A stretch of DNA of 64,000 nt, taken from Kistimonas sp. bin40 (lineage in GTDB: Bacteria; Pseudomonadota; Gammaproteobacteria; Pseudomonadales; Endozoicomonadaceae). The first letter of the stretch is position 1, and each line of letters begins with the position of its first letter. Where the stretch lies: positions 1 to 64,000 of the forward strand of contig MPMQ01000008.1 in the NCBI GenBank assembly GCA_002238585.1, in the 5' to 3' direction. Positions 1 through 9,648 of this stretch are shown here, piece after piece. The position numbers were made by a program, and so were the translations under genes. The notes under the pieces are model-generated. The model searched no databases. It was given only the letters and a program-made list of their open reading frames with translations, and was not told where the DNA came from.

Positions 1-566
1 GGTTCTGGTGCTTTTCAGAGCATGGATTCTGCCACTATAAAACAGGTTGTGTCTGGTAGTTGTTCAGGGCCTTTTGACGGGTTGTTCTGCCCGGGTTCTT
101 TTCACCTGTGCGTACCGCTCTCGCTATAGCGTACGCCTGGCCTCGGTGGCGGGCCTGGGGGGACGGCCTGGAAATCTGAAGGGTTCGAAACAGTGTTGAG
201 TGCGCTGGATAATCTCTGTTTACCGGCGCTAACCCATTGCCATGAAAAGGGCTCAGAAATTTCGCACGACTGGTCAGTGCAAACCTGCCTGGCAAGGTGG
301 TTCCCATCGTCCCGCCAGAAAGTTATTGGCAGCGACTACTGGAGCACCGGACATCAGGACCGGTTCTCGTTTCGGAAACACCGAACAACGCGCTTCAGAT
401 GCCAGACACCCAGTTCAAGGATGCAGGTCAGCAAAGGCCACAGGTCAGGACGATCAGCATGACCGTCCTGCAAGAAGAAGCCTCACATGCCGCACAACCG
501 CAAAGAGCCGCTGGTTGCCGCCCGGCACAGCCCCCAGGCCTCCATGACTGTCGGGTTCAGGGCCTG
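1..566. other. Stretch with no supported gene
   Basis: No reading frame here has a recognisable product, a convincing ribosome binding site or a protein-like composition that I would trust. Open frames exist on both strands. The longest, a plus-strand frame from about 297, runs on into the antisense of hldE and is most likely incidental. The end of hldE shows no obvious hairpin plus T-tract in this stretch. Confidence 0.5.
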
Positions 567-2003
567 TTACTCGGCCTTTGCCGTCTCTCGTATTTTGTGC
601 ACCATGCGGGTTGTGGAGCAATCAGGCAGCGGCGCCAGCACGGCAGCCTCGCCGCCATAACTGCGTACAAAAGAAGCGCCGATCACGTCTTCCAGCCGGT
701 AGTCGCCGCCCTTTACCAGCATATCCGGTTTGATCAGATGCAGCAGTGCTTCCGGTGTATCCTCATCAAAGGGAACCACCCAGTCCACCATCTCCAGTGC
801 AGACAAAACAGCCATCCGCCTCTCCAGTGAATTGATAGGCCGCCCGGCTCCCTTAAGACGGCGCACCGAGGCATCATCGTTGACAGCCACAATCAGACGG
901 TCGCCGCGTGCGCGTGCCGCTGCAAGGTAGCCCACATGCCCGGCATGAAGAATGTCGAAACAGCCGTTGGTAAAGACGATTCGTTCGCCACGCAAGCGTG
1001 CAGTGGTCGTCGCTGTCAGGAGTTGATCCCGGGTCATGACCCCGCACTGGACAGCGCGTCGATTGGCCAGAAGCTTCTGCATTTCCGGCAGGCTGACGCT
1101 GGCAGAGCCCAGTTTGGTCACTACGCGCCCTGCGGCCATGTTGGCCAGGTCTGCCGCCTGTTCCAGCGTTGTTCCCGCCCCCAGACTGGAAGCCAGTGTC
1201 GCTATGACCGTGTCTCCAGCGCCGGTCACGTCAACAACCTCCCGGGCCTGGGCCGGGAAATGCAGCACTTCCTTGCCTTCCTGCAACAGCGTCATCCCCT
1301 GGGAGCCCCGTGTAATCAGGAGGGCTGTACATTCCAGGCGCCGGCGCAGGGCCTCCCCCTTTTCCAGCAAGGTCTTCTCATCCGGGCAAGGTCCGACAAC
1401 CGCCTGAAACTCCGTCATATTCGGTGTGATGACCGTGCAGCCCCGATACTTGTCGAAATCCTGACCCTTGGGGTCGACCAGCACCGGAATACCCCTGTCC
1501 CGCGCCATGGCAATCAGCTGTTGCGGATTGTCGGACAGGGTGCCTTTGCCATAGTCAGACAGCACCAGAACATCGATCTTGTCTATGTGGTTTTCCAGCT
1601 CCCTGACCAGCTGCTCTGAACCCTGTGTTGCCGTCTCCTCAAAGTCGAGTCGCACCAGCTGCTGGTTCTGGCTGAGAACCCGCAGCTTGATCGTGGTGGG
1701 GCAACTGCTGTCACGGACAAGATGGCAGCGCACACCCGCCGCCTCCAGCGTCGTGCCAAGAATGTTGGCCGCCTCATCATCACCACTGGTGCTCAGCAGG
1801 CTTGTTTTTACGCCCAGGGTGGCACTGTTGAGCGCCACGTTGCCGGCCCCGCCAGGTTGGTCCTTGCATTCGCTGACACGGACCACAGGAACCGGTGCTT
1901 CCGGCGAAAGCCGGGATGCGCTGCCACTGAAGTAACGGTCCAGCATGATATCGCCTATGACGAGCAGCCTCACCTGCTCGAAACGGGGGAAGATGGTGTT
2001 CAC
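567..2003 (-). CDS. hldE: Bifunctional heptose 7-phosphate kinase / heptose 1-phosphate adenylyltransferase HldE
   Basis: This 478-residue cytoplasmic enzyme carries out two steps of ADP-L-glycero-D-manno-heptose synthesis for the LPS inner core. The N-terminal PfkB-like kinase domain (about residues 1-320) has the early GGAGN loop (51-55) and the DVTGAGD catalytic signature ending at residue 264. The C-terminal nucleotidyltransferase domain (about 340-478) has TNGCFD followed by HAGH at 353-356, the expected HxGH nucleotide-binding motif. Length matches the family. The start is GTG and overlaps the msbA stop by four bases (GTGA), so the two genes are translationally coupled. The msbA-hldE order is common in gammaproteobacteria and ties lipid A export to core assembly. 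Confidence 0.97.
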   Translation of the reverse strand: MNTIFPRFEQVRLLVIGDIMLDRYFSGSASRLSPEAPVPVVRVSECKDQPGGAGNVALNSATLGVKTSLLSTSGDDEAANILGTTLEAAGVRCHLVRDSSCPTTIKLRVLSQNQQLVRLDFEETATQGSEQLVRELENHIDKIDVLVLSDYGKGTLSDNPQQLIAMARDRGIPVLVDPKGQDFDKYRGCTVITPNMTEFQAVVGPCPDEKTLLEKGEALRRRLECTALLITRGSQGMTLLQEGKEVLHFPAQAREVVDVTGAGDTVIATLASSLGAGTTLEQAADLANMAAGRVVTKLGSASVSLPEMQKLLANRRAVQCGVMTRDQLLTATTTARLRGERIVFTNGCFDILHAGHVGYLAAARARGDRLIVAVNDDASVRRLKGAGRPINSLERRMAVLSALEMVDWVVPFDEDTPEALLHLIKPDMLVKGGDYRLEDVIGASFVRSYGGEAAVLAPLPDCSTTRMVHKIRETAKAE

Positions 2004-3835
2004 AAGCTCTCCACTCCAGCAGATGACCTGTTGTCCTGCTGCGCCAGTTGATTATGCAAGGAAGCGTAAGCCCCTCCAGGTCGCGCCAGCAATTCTTTCT
2101 GGGTTCCCGCTTCCACAATGCGGCCCTTGTCCATGACAAGAATACGGTCAGCCTTTTCAATGGTGGACAAGCGGTGCGCAATGATCAGGGTAGTCCGCTC
2201 CTTGACGATGGTGTCCAGAGCCACCTGGATATGACGTTCTGATTCGGTATCCAGTGCCGAGGTAGCTTCATCCAGCAGCAGAATCGGCGCGTCCTTGAGT
2301 ATGGCGCGGGCCAGGGCCAGACGCTGGCGCTGGCCACCAGACAGGCGAACGCCCCGCTCGCCAATCGGCGTATCCATCCCTTGAGGCATGGCTTCGATGA
2401 ACTCGCTGGCACAGGCCGAACGTGCCGCCAGCCGTATATCCTCAGGATCCGCTCCCGCCAGATCACCGTAGGCAATATTGTTGGCTACGGTGTCGTTGAA
2501 CAGGGATACCTGTTGGCCGACCAGGGCTATCTTCTGCCGCAAATCCGCAAGACGATAGTCAGACAGCGGATGCCCGTCCAGCAGCAATTGACCAGTGTCC
2601 GGATCGTAAAAACGTAACAAGAGTCCTGTCAGCGTACTCTTGCCACTGCCGGAACGGCCCACCAGCGCCAGTGTCTCTCCAGGGCGGACCGAAAAGCTGA
2701 TGTCACTGAGCGCAGGCTTGTTGGCAGACTTGTAAGTGAATGAAAGATTGCGGACCTCAAGGGTGCCGGTAATCTGCTCTGCAGTCCGGGTACCCGTGTC
2801 TGGCTCCGGCTCCTGATCTATCAGATCGAAGACAGACCAGGCGGCAACCAGCCCTTTCTGGATATTGGGCAGCACCTCGCTGAGCTGGCGCAAGGGTTTG
2901 GGCAACAGACCTGCGGCCGCAAGAAAGCCGATCAACTCGCCTGGCGTATTGCTGTTCATCTGTGCGTTCTGGACAAAAAGCAGGGCATACATCAGCGCTG
3001 CCATGGCACACAGAATCATCAGCTGCAGTGTGGGAGTCATGATCGCAGCGGTCTTCGCCATTTTGAGATTCTTGTGCATATTGTCAGTGCTGGCAGTCAC
3101 AAAACGCCCGTTTTCATAGTGCTGCCCGCCAAAGCTGCGCACCACCATATGATTGGTGATGGTCTCGGAGGCAATATGGGTAATGTCGCCCATAGTGTCC
3201 TGCACCTGAATCCCCAGTCTCCGGAAACGTCGGCTCGTCAGTGCCACCACGACGGCTATCACAGGTGCTATGGCCATAAAGATCAGCGTCAGCTTCCAGT
3301 TGGTCCAGAAGAGATAGCCCAGCAGAGCGACCACAGTCAGCCCTTCCCGTGCACTGACCTTGATGGCCTCGGTAGCCGCCGAGGTGACGCCGCTGACATT
3401 GTAGGTGATACGCGACACAAGATGACCGGAATCCCGGTCATCGAAAAAGTGGCTGGGAAGTTTGAGCAAGCTGCGAAACAGATGGACACGCAAATCATGC
3501 ACGACTCCCAGAGAAACACGGGCAAGGCAGTAGCTGCCCAGAAAAGATCCCAATCCACGAAAAAAAGCCAGAACAACAATGCCGAGTGGAATCAGGCTGG
3601 CCAACCGGCTCGCGGGCACCGAACCCAGTCCCCAGATGTAAACAGGGTGGCTGCTGTCGCCTATAAGGGCAGTGGCGAAATAGTCAACCAGCTTGGGAAA
3701 CATGGGCTGACTGAGGGCAAACATCAGATACCCCAGCAGGCTTAGTGCGAAAACGGCCCAGTAAGGGCGAACGTACCCCAGCAGTCGGAGGTAGACGGCC
3801 AGTCCACTTCCTGGGGTGGCGGAATGCTCAGTCAT
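2000..3835 (-). CDS. msbA: Lipid A export ABC transporter MsbA
   Basis: This 611-residue half-transporter acts as a homodimer in the inner membrane and flips lipid A-core to the periplasmic face. The membrane domain spans about residues 20-335, with hydrophobic segments near 25-45, 80-105, 165-200 and 265-310. The nucleotide-binding domain follows: Walker A GRSGSGKST (393-401), Q-loop near 441, signature LSGGQ (498-502), Walker B ILLLDE (518-523) and a downstream AHRLST H-loop. Its length is slightly longer than the usual 580-600 residues. It is the first gene of a two-gene operon with hldE. The upstream 550 bases hold only tandem repeats, so the promoter must lie there or further upstream. 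Confidence 0.97.
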   Translation of the reverse strand: MTEHSATPGSGLAVYLRLLGYVRPYWAVFALSLLGYLMFALSQPMFPKLVDYFATALIGDSSHPVYIWGLGSVPASRLASLIPLGIVVLAFFRGLGSFLGSYCLARVSLGVVHDLRVHLFRSLLKLPSHFFDDRDSGHLVSRITYNVSGVTSAATEAIKVSAREGLTVVALLGYLFWTNWKLTLIFMAIAPVIAVVVALTSRRFRRLGIQVQDTMGDITHIASETITNHMVVRSFGGQHYENGRFVTASTDNMHKNLKMAKTAAIMTPTLQLMILCAMAALMYALLFVQNAQMNSNTPGELIGFLAAAGLLPKPLRQLSEVLPNIQKGLVAAWSVFDLIDQEPEPDTGTRTAEQITGTLEVRNLSFTYKSANKPALSDISFSVRPGETLALVGRSGSGKSTLTGLLLRFYDPDTGQLLLDGHPLSDYRLADLRQKIALVGQQVSLFNDTVANNIAYGDLAGADPEDIRLAARSACASEFIEAMPQGMDTPIGERGVRLSGGQRQRLALARAILKDAPILLLDEATSALDTESERHIQVALDTIVKERTTLIIAHRLSTIEKADRILVMDKGRIVEAGTQKELLARPGGAYASLHNQLAQQDNRSSAGVESL

Positions 3836-3955
3836 AGGGAATCAGGGGCCGTAATTTTCGCCAGCAGGTTCAAGGGGAACGCCAGGTATCCTGGCATGGA
3901 ATCAGGGACAGGCACCATCAGCACAGACAGACCCAGGAACAGCACGCCAGAACAC

Positions 3956-4345
3956 GCCCGCCCGGGTGTGCAGTATTGCCCGGTGGTGGGGCTGGCCAGC
4001 AGACCCACTATTGCTGGCAAAAGACCTGCTGGCAAAAGACCTGCTGGCAACAAAAGAGACAAATGCCGGTTCCGGAGTGACGCTGCGCGGCACGCCTGCC
4101 CGGGTGTGCAATAGTGCCCGGCGGCAATCACATCAACTCCACCACGACCAGGCCGCAGTCCCACTATTGCTGGCAAAAGAGCTGCTGGCAACAAAAGAGA
4201 CAAACGCCGGCTCCGGAGTGACGCTGTGCGGCACGCCTGCCCGGGTGTGCAATATTGCCCGGAGGCAATCACATCAACTCCACCACAACCAGGCCGCAGC
4301 CCCACTCCTGCTGGTAACAGAATCGCTGGCAAAGCTGGCAACAGA
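3956..4345. repeat. 141-bp tandem repeat between msbA and the DUF971 gene
   Basis: Two nearly identical copies of a 141-bp unit lie at about 4022-4162 and 4163-4303, matched by eye through landmarks such as caaaagagaca and cccgggtgtgcaa. A shorter degenerate copy lies before them from about 3956 and a fragment follows to about 4345. The unit also contains small internal repeats of gctggcaaaagac. A long minus-strand frame runs through the array, but its translation simply repeats and I do not treat it as a gene. With the flanks, this fills the 555 bases between the two genes. Confidence 0.85.
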
Positions 4346-4390
4346 GCACAGGCCCAGCCTGGCTTGAGGGTTCGAGATAAACCGCTTCCG

Positions 4391-4801
4391 CTACAAGCTG
4401 TCATCACGGGCATTGCGGGGCTCCATAATGCGTACCGGTGCGGTGTCCGGGTCCCGGCATGCCCCGGCGGCAGCCAGTCTGTCCAGATACGCCTGCCACA
4501 GCTGGACCTGGCAACTGCCCAGTTCCCACAGCCAATCCCACGTATAGATGCCGGAGCTGTGACCATCGTCAAATACCAGCCTCAGACCATAGTGGCCTGC
4601 CGGCTCAACAAGGGTGATGACGACATTTTTTTTCCCACTCTGGAGCGGGCCCGGACGTCGCCCGTGGCCCATCACTTCAGCAGAGGGACTGTAAACACGC
4701 AGGTACTCAAAGGAAAGATCGACGGGTGACTGCAGTGCCGCATAGCTCAGCTCCAGTACCCGTTTCTTCTTGCGCACGCGGATGGTGCTGGGTGCTTCCA
4801 T
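4391..4801 (-). CDS. DUF971 domain protein (gamma-butyrobetaine hydroxylase N-terminal-like)
   Basis: A 136-residue protein whose N-terminal half has the DUF971 pattern: IRVRKKKRVLELSY, then LSFEYLRVYSPSAEV, then ITLVEPAGHYGLRLVFDDGHSSGIYTWDWLWELG. This small fold also forms the N-terminus of gamma-butyrobetaine hydroxylases and occurs alone in many gammaproteobacteria, often near hslUV; no hslUV is visible here. Its biochemical role is not settled. The C-terminal 30 residues beyond the domain look unstructured. It is upstream of msbA on the same strand but separated by the 141-bp repeats, so it is probably a separate transcript. Confidence 0.85.
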   Translation of the reverse strand: MEAPSTIRVRKKKRVLELSYAALQSPVDLSFEYLRVYSPSAEVMGHGRRPGPLQSGKKNVVITLVEPAGHYGLRLVFDDGHSSGIYTWDWLWELGSCQVQLWQAYLDRLAAAGACRDPDTAPVRIMEPRNARDDSL

Positions 4802-4816
4802 TGTTGTCGACTTCCT

Positions 4817-4836
4817 CCCCGCCTGGAAGAGCGGGG
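4817..4836. repeat. Small GC-rich hairpin near the DUF971 start
   Basis: CCCCGC and GCGGGG form a 6-bp stem with an 8-base loop, embedded in cttcctccccgcctggaaga. The surrounding text resembles the terminal hairpin next to tnpB at 62691-62710 (cctccccgtcctgaaggac), so it may be a relic of an IS200/IS605-type end. It lies just upstream of the DUF971 start codon. Confidence 0.35.
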
Positions 4837-4851
4837 CCTGGCATGCGCCAG

Positions 4852-4899
4852 ATCAGGGGGGCTACAGTTCAGGGGGGCTACAGTTCAGGGGGGCTACAG
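4852..4899. repeat. 16-bp tandem repeat, three copies
   Basis: The unit ttcaggggggctacag occurs three times in direct succession (4852-4867, 4868-4883, 4884-4899; the first copy begins with a instead of t). It sits between the DUF971 gene and the orphan gene that ends at 4946. The words gcgccagatcagggg also recur just before and after the array. Confidence 0.9.
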
Positions 4900-4945
4900 T
4901 GCCAGCTGATCCTTCGCCTCCCCGCCAGTGCGCCAGATCAGGGGT

Positions 4946-5650
4946 TCAGGCAGCCGCCTCTACAACGGCAGAGCGCTCGTTCCAGGAAAACCGGCTGGCA
5001 TGTATGACCGAGTCCATCCAATGCCCGCACAGCTGATGTTGCTTGCGAACCGAAGCGATCTGCTCGGCCGGCTTGTCATCAGCCCGCGCTGCATGTTTTT
5101 CACGCGAACGCCCCAGCGGATTCTTGTACACTTCTTTCAGCGTGGCAATGCTGCGGCAGCCAGGATCACTGCATAGCGTGAAACCGGGTGTGCTACGCAC
5201 CTGTTGGGGTGCCTTGTTGGCAAAGGCCACCGGAAACAGCCACACAGGCACAGTCGCCTCTTGCAGCCAGACGCGAACAGGGGCTGCCCCCTTGAAAGCG
5301 ACCTCGCTGGCGGGACGCAGTCTACCAGCGAGCTTCTCCTCATGACTGAGTGCAACACGCGTAGCTTGCGGGTCAATATTCAGGGCAAAGTGCTTCCCGT
5401 GCGCCAGTACGTTGGACAGGAGCACGGAATCCTGCAGCTGGTGATCCCCCAGAACATAGCGAAACTCTTCGCCCCGGCGCCGGAGTGCATCGTTGACTTC
5501 CAGCCGGATGCTGTCGATGTTGCGCACATCCGCCGCGCCCCCGATCCGCTGCACGGAGGACGAGGGAATCGATGATGCTCGTTGTATTGCTGTCAGTGAA
5601 TTTGCGCTCATACCCTGGAAATCGTCCGGTGTCTCAAAGTCTGGTGCCAC
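4946..5650 (-). CDS. Orphan protein of unknown function
   Basis: An open frame of 234 codons, first possible start GTG at 5650; an ATG at 5611 (MSANSLTAIQR) is a reasonable alternative. I recognise no family. The middle (about residues 60-165) alternates hydrophobic and charged residues like a folded domain, with RRRGEEFRYVLGDHQL and VPVWLFPVAFANKAP. The last third is rich in Lys, Arg, Ala and Gln. No signal peptide or membrane helix is evident. Three cysteines occur, two of them close together in CSDPGC. The neighbour downstream on the same strand is the DUF971 gene, 144 bases away across the 16-bp repeat; the transketolase gene upstream is divergent. Confidence 0.6.
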   Translation of the reverse strand: MAPDFETPDDFQGMSANSLTAIQRASSIPSSSVQRIGGAADVRNIDSIRLEVNDALRRRGEEFRYVLGDHQLQDSVLLSNVLAHGKHFALNIDPQATRVALSHEEKLAGRLRPASEVAFKGAAPVRVWLQEATVPVWLFPVAFANKAPQQVRSTPGFTLCSDPGCRSIATLKEVYKNPLGRSREKHAARADDKPAEQIASVRKQHQLCGHWMDSVIHASRFSWNERSAVVEAAA

Positions 5651-5842
5651 TACAAAGCGGTGCGCGACTCTATACGAAGCACCAGTCCCGTGTCAATGGA
5701 TGTGTCCGCAATCGTGTGGCTGGCCTATAGTCCCCGGAGTCCCCCGGGCAGGATCGGGAATGCAATTTCACCGGCAATTCAGGATACAATGCCTCCCGTT
5801 TGTCGCAATGGCCCTGTGTAACAGGGGGAGCTCTGTGAGCCA

Positions 5843-7852
5843 ATGATTAATCGCAAAGACTGTGCCAATGCCATACGCGCCCTGAGTATGGACGCCGTTG
5901 AGAAAGCCCGGTCCGGGCATCCGGGTGCCCCCATGGGCATGGCGGACATCGCCGAAGTGCTCTGGCGCGATCTGCTCCGGCACAACCCCTGTAACCCGCT
6001 GTGGCCTGACAGGGACCGGTTCGTGCTGTCCAACGGCCACGGCTCCATGCTGCTGTACTCGCTGTTGCATCTGAGCGGATACGATCTGGGTATGGAGGAC
6101 ATAAAGAATTTCCGGCAGTGGGGCTCGCGCACGGCGGGCCACCCTGAGCACGGTCATGCACCGGGCATAGAAACCACAACCGGTCCCCTGGGACAGGGGC
6201 TGGCCAACGCCGTGGGAATGGCGCTGGCTGAAAAGCATCTGGCAGCACGCTTCAACCGTCCCGGGCATCAGATTGTCGATCATCACACCTACGTCTTTGT
6301 CGGCGATGGCTGCCTTATGGAAGGTATTTCCCATGAAGTCTGTTCACTGGCAGGCACCCTGGGACTGGGCAAGCTGGTGGTTTTCTATGATGACAACGGC
6401 ATCTCCATTGACGGTCCGGTTGAAAGCTGGTTCACAGAAGATGTGATCGGACGCTTCGAGGCTTATGGCTGGGAAGTGCTCGCCGGCGTGGATGGCCACG
6501 ATCCAGACGCGGTGCTGGCAGCAGCCCGCCAGGGACGCAGCACCTGCGACAGGCCCACTCTGATTTGCTGCCGGACAACGATCGGTCATGGCTCGCCCAA
6601 CAAGGGAGGCACAGCCAGTTGTCATGGTGCCCCGCTGGGAGGGGACGAGATCGCCCTGGTGCGCAAGCAACTGGGCTGGCAGCATGCCCCCTTCGAAATT
6701 CCCGACGAGATTTACCAGCAGTGGGACGCCCGCAGCCGGGGACAAGCGGCTGAGGATGAATGGAATCAGCGCTTTACAGCCTACAAGGTCGCGTGGCCGG
6801 AGCTGGCCGCCGAGTTCGAACGTTGCATGTCAGGCACCCTGCCTGACGCTTTCTCTGACAAGGCTCAAGCCTGGATCAGCCAGTGTCAGCAGGCCTCCGA
6901 AACCCTGGCCAGTCGGCGCTCTTCCCTGAACACACTCAACGCCTATGGCCCTCTGCTGCCCGAGCTGATAGGCGGCTCGGCCGATCTGGCCGGCTCCAAC
7001 CTGACCCACTGGAAGGGATGCAGTGCCCTGTCAAAAGACGAGACAGGCGGCAACTATGTTCACTATGGTGTGCGCGAGTTTGGCATGACGGCCATGACCA
7101 ATGGCATGGCACTCCACGGCGGCGTGATTCCCTACGGCAGCACTTTTCTTGTCTTTATGGAGTACGCCTGTAACGCGGTGCGCATGGCAGCCCTGATGAA
7201 ACAGCGCGTCATCCAGGTCTACACCCATGACTCCATAGGACTGGGCGAGGACGGGCCTACCCACCAGCCGGTCGAACAGCTGGCCAGCCTCAGACAGACG
7301 CCTGGCCTGCATACCTGGCGCCCCTGTGACACCGTCGAAACCGCTGTCGCCTGGAAGCAGGCCCTGGAGCGCAGCCAGGGCCCCAGCGCGCTGGTACTGT
7401 CGCGCCAGGATCTGGTCTGCATTGCTCGTGACGAGCACCAGCTGCAGGCTATCGAGCGGGGCGGCTATATACTCAGCGACAGCGATGCCGGTGAGCCCGA
7501 ACTGATTCTGATGGCTACAGGTTCCGAGGTCAGTCTGATTTGTCAGGCCGGTGAACAGCTCAGAGCCCGGGGGCACCGCGTGCGGGTGATTTCCATGCCT
7601 TGTACTGAAGTGTTTGATGCCCAGGACGAGGCCTACAGAAACAGCGTTCTGCCACCCCACATCCGGCGCCGGCTAATTGTGGAAGCTGCTGTGACTGACT
7701 TCTGGTACAAATACGCAGGGCTTGACGGCAAGGTGCTGGGCATGACGTCTTTTGGTGCCTCGGCACCGGCTAGTGATCTGTTCAAATCCTTCGGTTTCAC
7801 CGTCGAACGCGTGTTGGCATTGGCCGAGGATATGCTCAACACTGGATCCTGA
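5843..7852 (+). CDS. tkt: Transketolase
   Basis: A 669-residue thiamine-diphosphate enzyme of the non-oxidative pentose phosphate pathway that moves two-carbon units between ketoses and aldoses in the cytoplasm. The N-terminal ThDP-binding domain has [15 protein letters not shown] near residue 21 and GDGCLMEG from 154 followed by the N of DDNG (about 185). The pyrimidine domain shows [17 protein letters not shown] with the conserved Glu, then [17 protein letters not shown]. The C-terminal domain is complete. Length fits the family (about 660-670). The ATG at 5843 follows agggggag at a suitable distance. It stands alone: the gapA/pgk genes often found beside it are not here. A clear terminator follows. 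Confidence 0.97.
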   Translation: MINRKDCANAIRALSMDAVEKARSGHPGAPMGMADIAEVLWRDLLRHNPCNPLWPDRDRFVLSNGHGSMLLYSLLHLSGYDLGMEDIKNFRQWGSRTAGHPEHGHAPGIETTTGPLGQGLANAVGMALAEKHLAARFNRPGHQIVDHHTYVFVGDGCLMEGISHEVCSLAGTLGLGKLVVFYDDNGISIDGPVESWFTEDVIGRFEAYGWEVLAGVDGHDPDAVLAAARQGRSTCDRPTLICCRTTIGHGSPNKGGTASCHGAPLGGDEIALVRKQLGWQHAPFEIPDEIYQQWDARSRGQAAEDEWNQRFTAYKVAWPELAAEFERCMSGTLPDAFSDKAQAWISQCQQASETLASRRSSLNTLNAYGPLLPELIGGSADLAGSNLTHWKGCSALSKDETGGNYVHYGVREFGMTAMTNGMALHGGVIPYGSTFLVFMEYACNAVRMAALMKQRVIQVYTHDSIGLGEDGPTHQPVEQLASLRQTPGLHTWRPCDTVETAVAWKQALERSQGPSALVLSRQDLVCIARDEHQLQAIERGGYILSDSDAGEPELILMATGSEVSLICQAGEQLRARGHRVRVISMPCTEVFDAQDEAYRNSVLPPHIRRRLIVEAAVTDFWYKYAGLDGKVLGMTSFGASAPASDLFKSFGFTVERVLALAEDMLNTGS

Positions 7853-7862
7853 TCCCAAAAGC

Positions 7863-7898
7863 GGCAGGCCGTCGTTCCGGCCTGCCCCTGTCTTTTTT
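7863..7898 (+). terminator. Rho-independent terminator after transketolase
   Basis: GGCAGGCCG (7863-7871) pairs perfectly with CGGCCTGCC (7878-7886) around a 6-base loop, and a run of six T residues follows within twelve bases. It lies just past the transketolase stop and ends that transcript before the AsmA-like gene. Confidence 0.85.
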
Positions 7899-7917
7899 CC
7901 TGCATGCGTGACTATCG

Positions 7918-9423
7918 ATGAAATGGCTGCTGTCTGCCCTTTGCTGTCTGGTGCCAGTCGTGGTGTTCTGGGTGGCTGTGCCCATCGTCTTCAGTGAGTG
8001 GCCCGACAACCTGGCAACCAGGTTGCATGACAAAACCGGTCTGCGGGTTATTCCTGGAGGTGCGCGCCACTGGAGCCTGTTTCCCGCTCCGGGATGGGTA
8101 CTGGAGGATGTGCATCTGCACGACAGCGGCCGGCAGCGTATCCTTGGTGCCGCAAGCGTGAGAATCTACCTGCACTGGCCGTCCCTGCTCCGTTTCAGAC
8201 TGGCTCCTGCGGTCAGAATCACTGGCCTGACCTGGCAGGGCACAGCCCGCAAGCAAGGACGCCTGGTCGTCGAAGATGGCTGGATAGAGGCCAGTCCGCT
8301 GGATGACAAGCACGCCCACTCGCTGCGAGCAGCACTCGATCTTGTGATGGCGCCTGCCGGGCACGACAGCAGACGCTTCCCTGTGACCCTGTCTGCCCGG
8401 CTGCTGCCTGAACCAGGGCAGCTGGATATACAGGGACTGCGGCTGCGATGGCAGAAACAATGGCTGACGGGGAATCTGACCATCAGCAACAGCAAAAACG
8501 GCAGCAATCGTTTTGATCTGCAAGCCGGCACCCTGGATACAGCTACCTTGTCTGCTTTGTTGATGGGCGCATGGACTTTGACAACGCGGGCGCAACCAGA
8601 AGGAGAGGGCGCGCCATCATCCATCCAGACACCCCCACACACACCATTTCATGGCAAGATCCAGGGCCGGTTACGGCTTGAACGACTCCAGCAGGGTCCC
8701 TGGCACCTTGACCAGGCCGACATGCAACTGGCGTACGAAAAAAAACGCCTCGATATAACCCGCCTGACGGCCCGGCTGTTCGAAGGAGATCTCGAAGGAG
8801 CCGGAGCTGTCGACCTGGACGCCGTGCCTGCCAGTCCGCAACTCTCAGCCCAGTTTGCCATCCGTAACACTGACCTGGGCTCCTGGCCCAAGCTCCCCCA
8901 TGGTCTGCAAGGGCGAGCCAGTGGCAAGGCACGGCTACTGAGTCACGGCCGCAAGCCACGGCAGCTGCTGCAAGGATTGAACGGCGTCGCAGAGTTTGAG
9001 ATCGCCGATGGCAGCCTGACCGGACCAGATGTGGACGGGCTGATCTGCACCCTCGTGACCGGTGGCTCATCGCCCTCCGCAGCAGACGCCATCAAGCCTG
9101 GTACACACACATCTTTCAGGCGTGCACAGGCTCACCTGAAAATTACTGGGGGACGGCTGCATACCCATGATCTGAACATCCAGCTGGCTACGGCTCGAGC
9201 CACCGCCAGCGGCTCTTTTGACCTGACAACGCGCTGGATAGATGCAGACCTCGGGGTTCGGTTAACGGGTGATGCCAGATGTCCGGTTGCATCCGGACTG
9301 ACCGCCATCACCTGGCCGGTCCGCTGTCGGGGCAAGGCGGGAACCAGACACCTGTGTCATCTGGATCGCAAGGCCGGCCAGCGTGCGCTGCGCCAATCCA
9401 TCATGCAACTTCTGGTGCAATAG
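7918..9423 (+). CDS. AsmA-like envelope protein
   Basis: 501 residues with one N-terminal membrane segment (about residues 3-24) and a long periplasmic body of alternating beta strands. The early WPDNLATRLHDKTGLRVIPGG..WSLFPAPGWVLEDV matches the AsmA N-terminus, where 'SLFPWPGLALEDV'-type sequence is typical. The C-terminal part (about 330-460), with GRASGKARL, LNGVAEFEIADGSLTGPDVDGL and LNIQLATARATASGSFDL, fits the AsmA C-terminal domain. AsmA-family proteins are thought to help move lipids to the outer membrane. It is shorter than E. coli AsmA (about 617). The AsmA-mutY order is common in gammaproteobacteria, which supports both calls. Confidence 0.85.
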   Translation: MKWLLSALCCLVPVVVFWVAVPIVFSEWPDNLATRLHDKTGLRVIPGGARHWSLFPAPGWVLEDVHLHDSGRQRILGAASVRIYLHWPSLLRFRLAPAVRITGLTWQGTARKQGRLVVEDGWIEASPLDDKHAHSLRAALDLVMAPAGHDSRRFPVTLSARLLPEPGQLDIQGLRLRWQKQWLTGNLTISNSKNGSNRFDLQAGTLDTATLSALLMGAWTLTTRAQPEGEGAPSSIQTPPHTPFHGKIQGRLRLERLQQGPWHLDQADMQLAYEKKRLDITRLTARLFEGDLEGAGAVDLDAVPASPQLSAQFAIRNTDLGSWPKLPHGLQGRASGKARLLSHGRKPRQLLQGLNGVAEFEIADGSLTGPDVDGLICTLVTGGSSPSAADAIKPGTHTSFRRAQAHLKITGGRLHTHDLNIQLATARATASGSFDLTTRWIDADLGVRLTGDARCPVASGLTAITWPVRCRGKAGTRHLCHLDRKAGQRALRQSIMQLLVQ

Positions 9424-9460
9424 CCCCGCCTCCCTGCCCCGTCACTGGCGATGACAGACT

Positions 9461-9505
9461 CCAGTCCAGTCCAGTCCAGTCCAGTCCAGTCCAGTCCAGT
9501 CCAGT
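9461..9505. repeat. Pentanucleotide repeat (CCAGT)9 upstream of mutY
   Basis: Nine uninterrupted copies of ccagt. The array lies 38 bases after the AsmA-like stop and inside an in-frame N-terminal extension of the mutY reading frame that could begin at ATG 9451. Because five is not a multiple of three, a change in copy number would shift that extension out of frame. Confidence 0.95.
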
Positions 9506-9610
9506 CGCGGGCCATTGTGACGCTTGCCATGGGCGAAACAGCCAGGGACAATGCTTCCCTTTGTGTTTTCCTCTGTAATCTGCCCCTTCGGCGGCGGTTG
9601 CAGTGTATGT

Positions 9611-9640
9611 ATTCCTCTCAATTCCTCTCAATTCCTTTCA
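9611..9640. repeat. 10-bp tandem repeat before the mutY start
   Basis: attcctctca is present three times (the third copy is attcctttca), ending eight bases before the probable mutY start codon and overlapping the region where its ribosome binding site lies. Confidence 0.85.
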
Positions 9641-9648
9641 GGATCAGG

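Noticed and set aside
3832-4572. Minus-strand frame of 246 codons over the 141-bp repeats
   Set aside because: Its translation is the repeat read three times, it has no recognisable domain, and it overlaps the well-supported DUF971 gene in another frame.
9461-9505. CRISPR-like array
   Set aside because: It is an uninterrupted pentamer with no spacers. No other repeat in the window has unique spacers of constant length.
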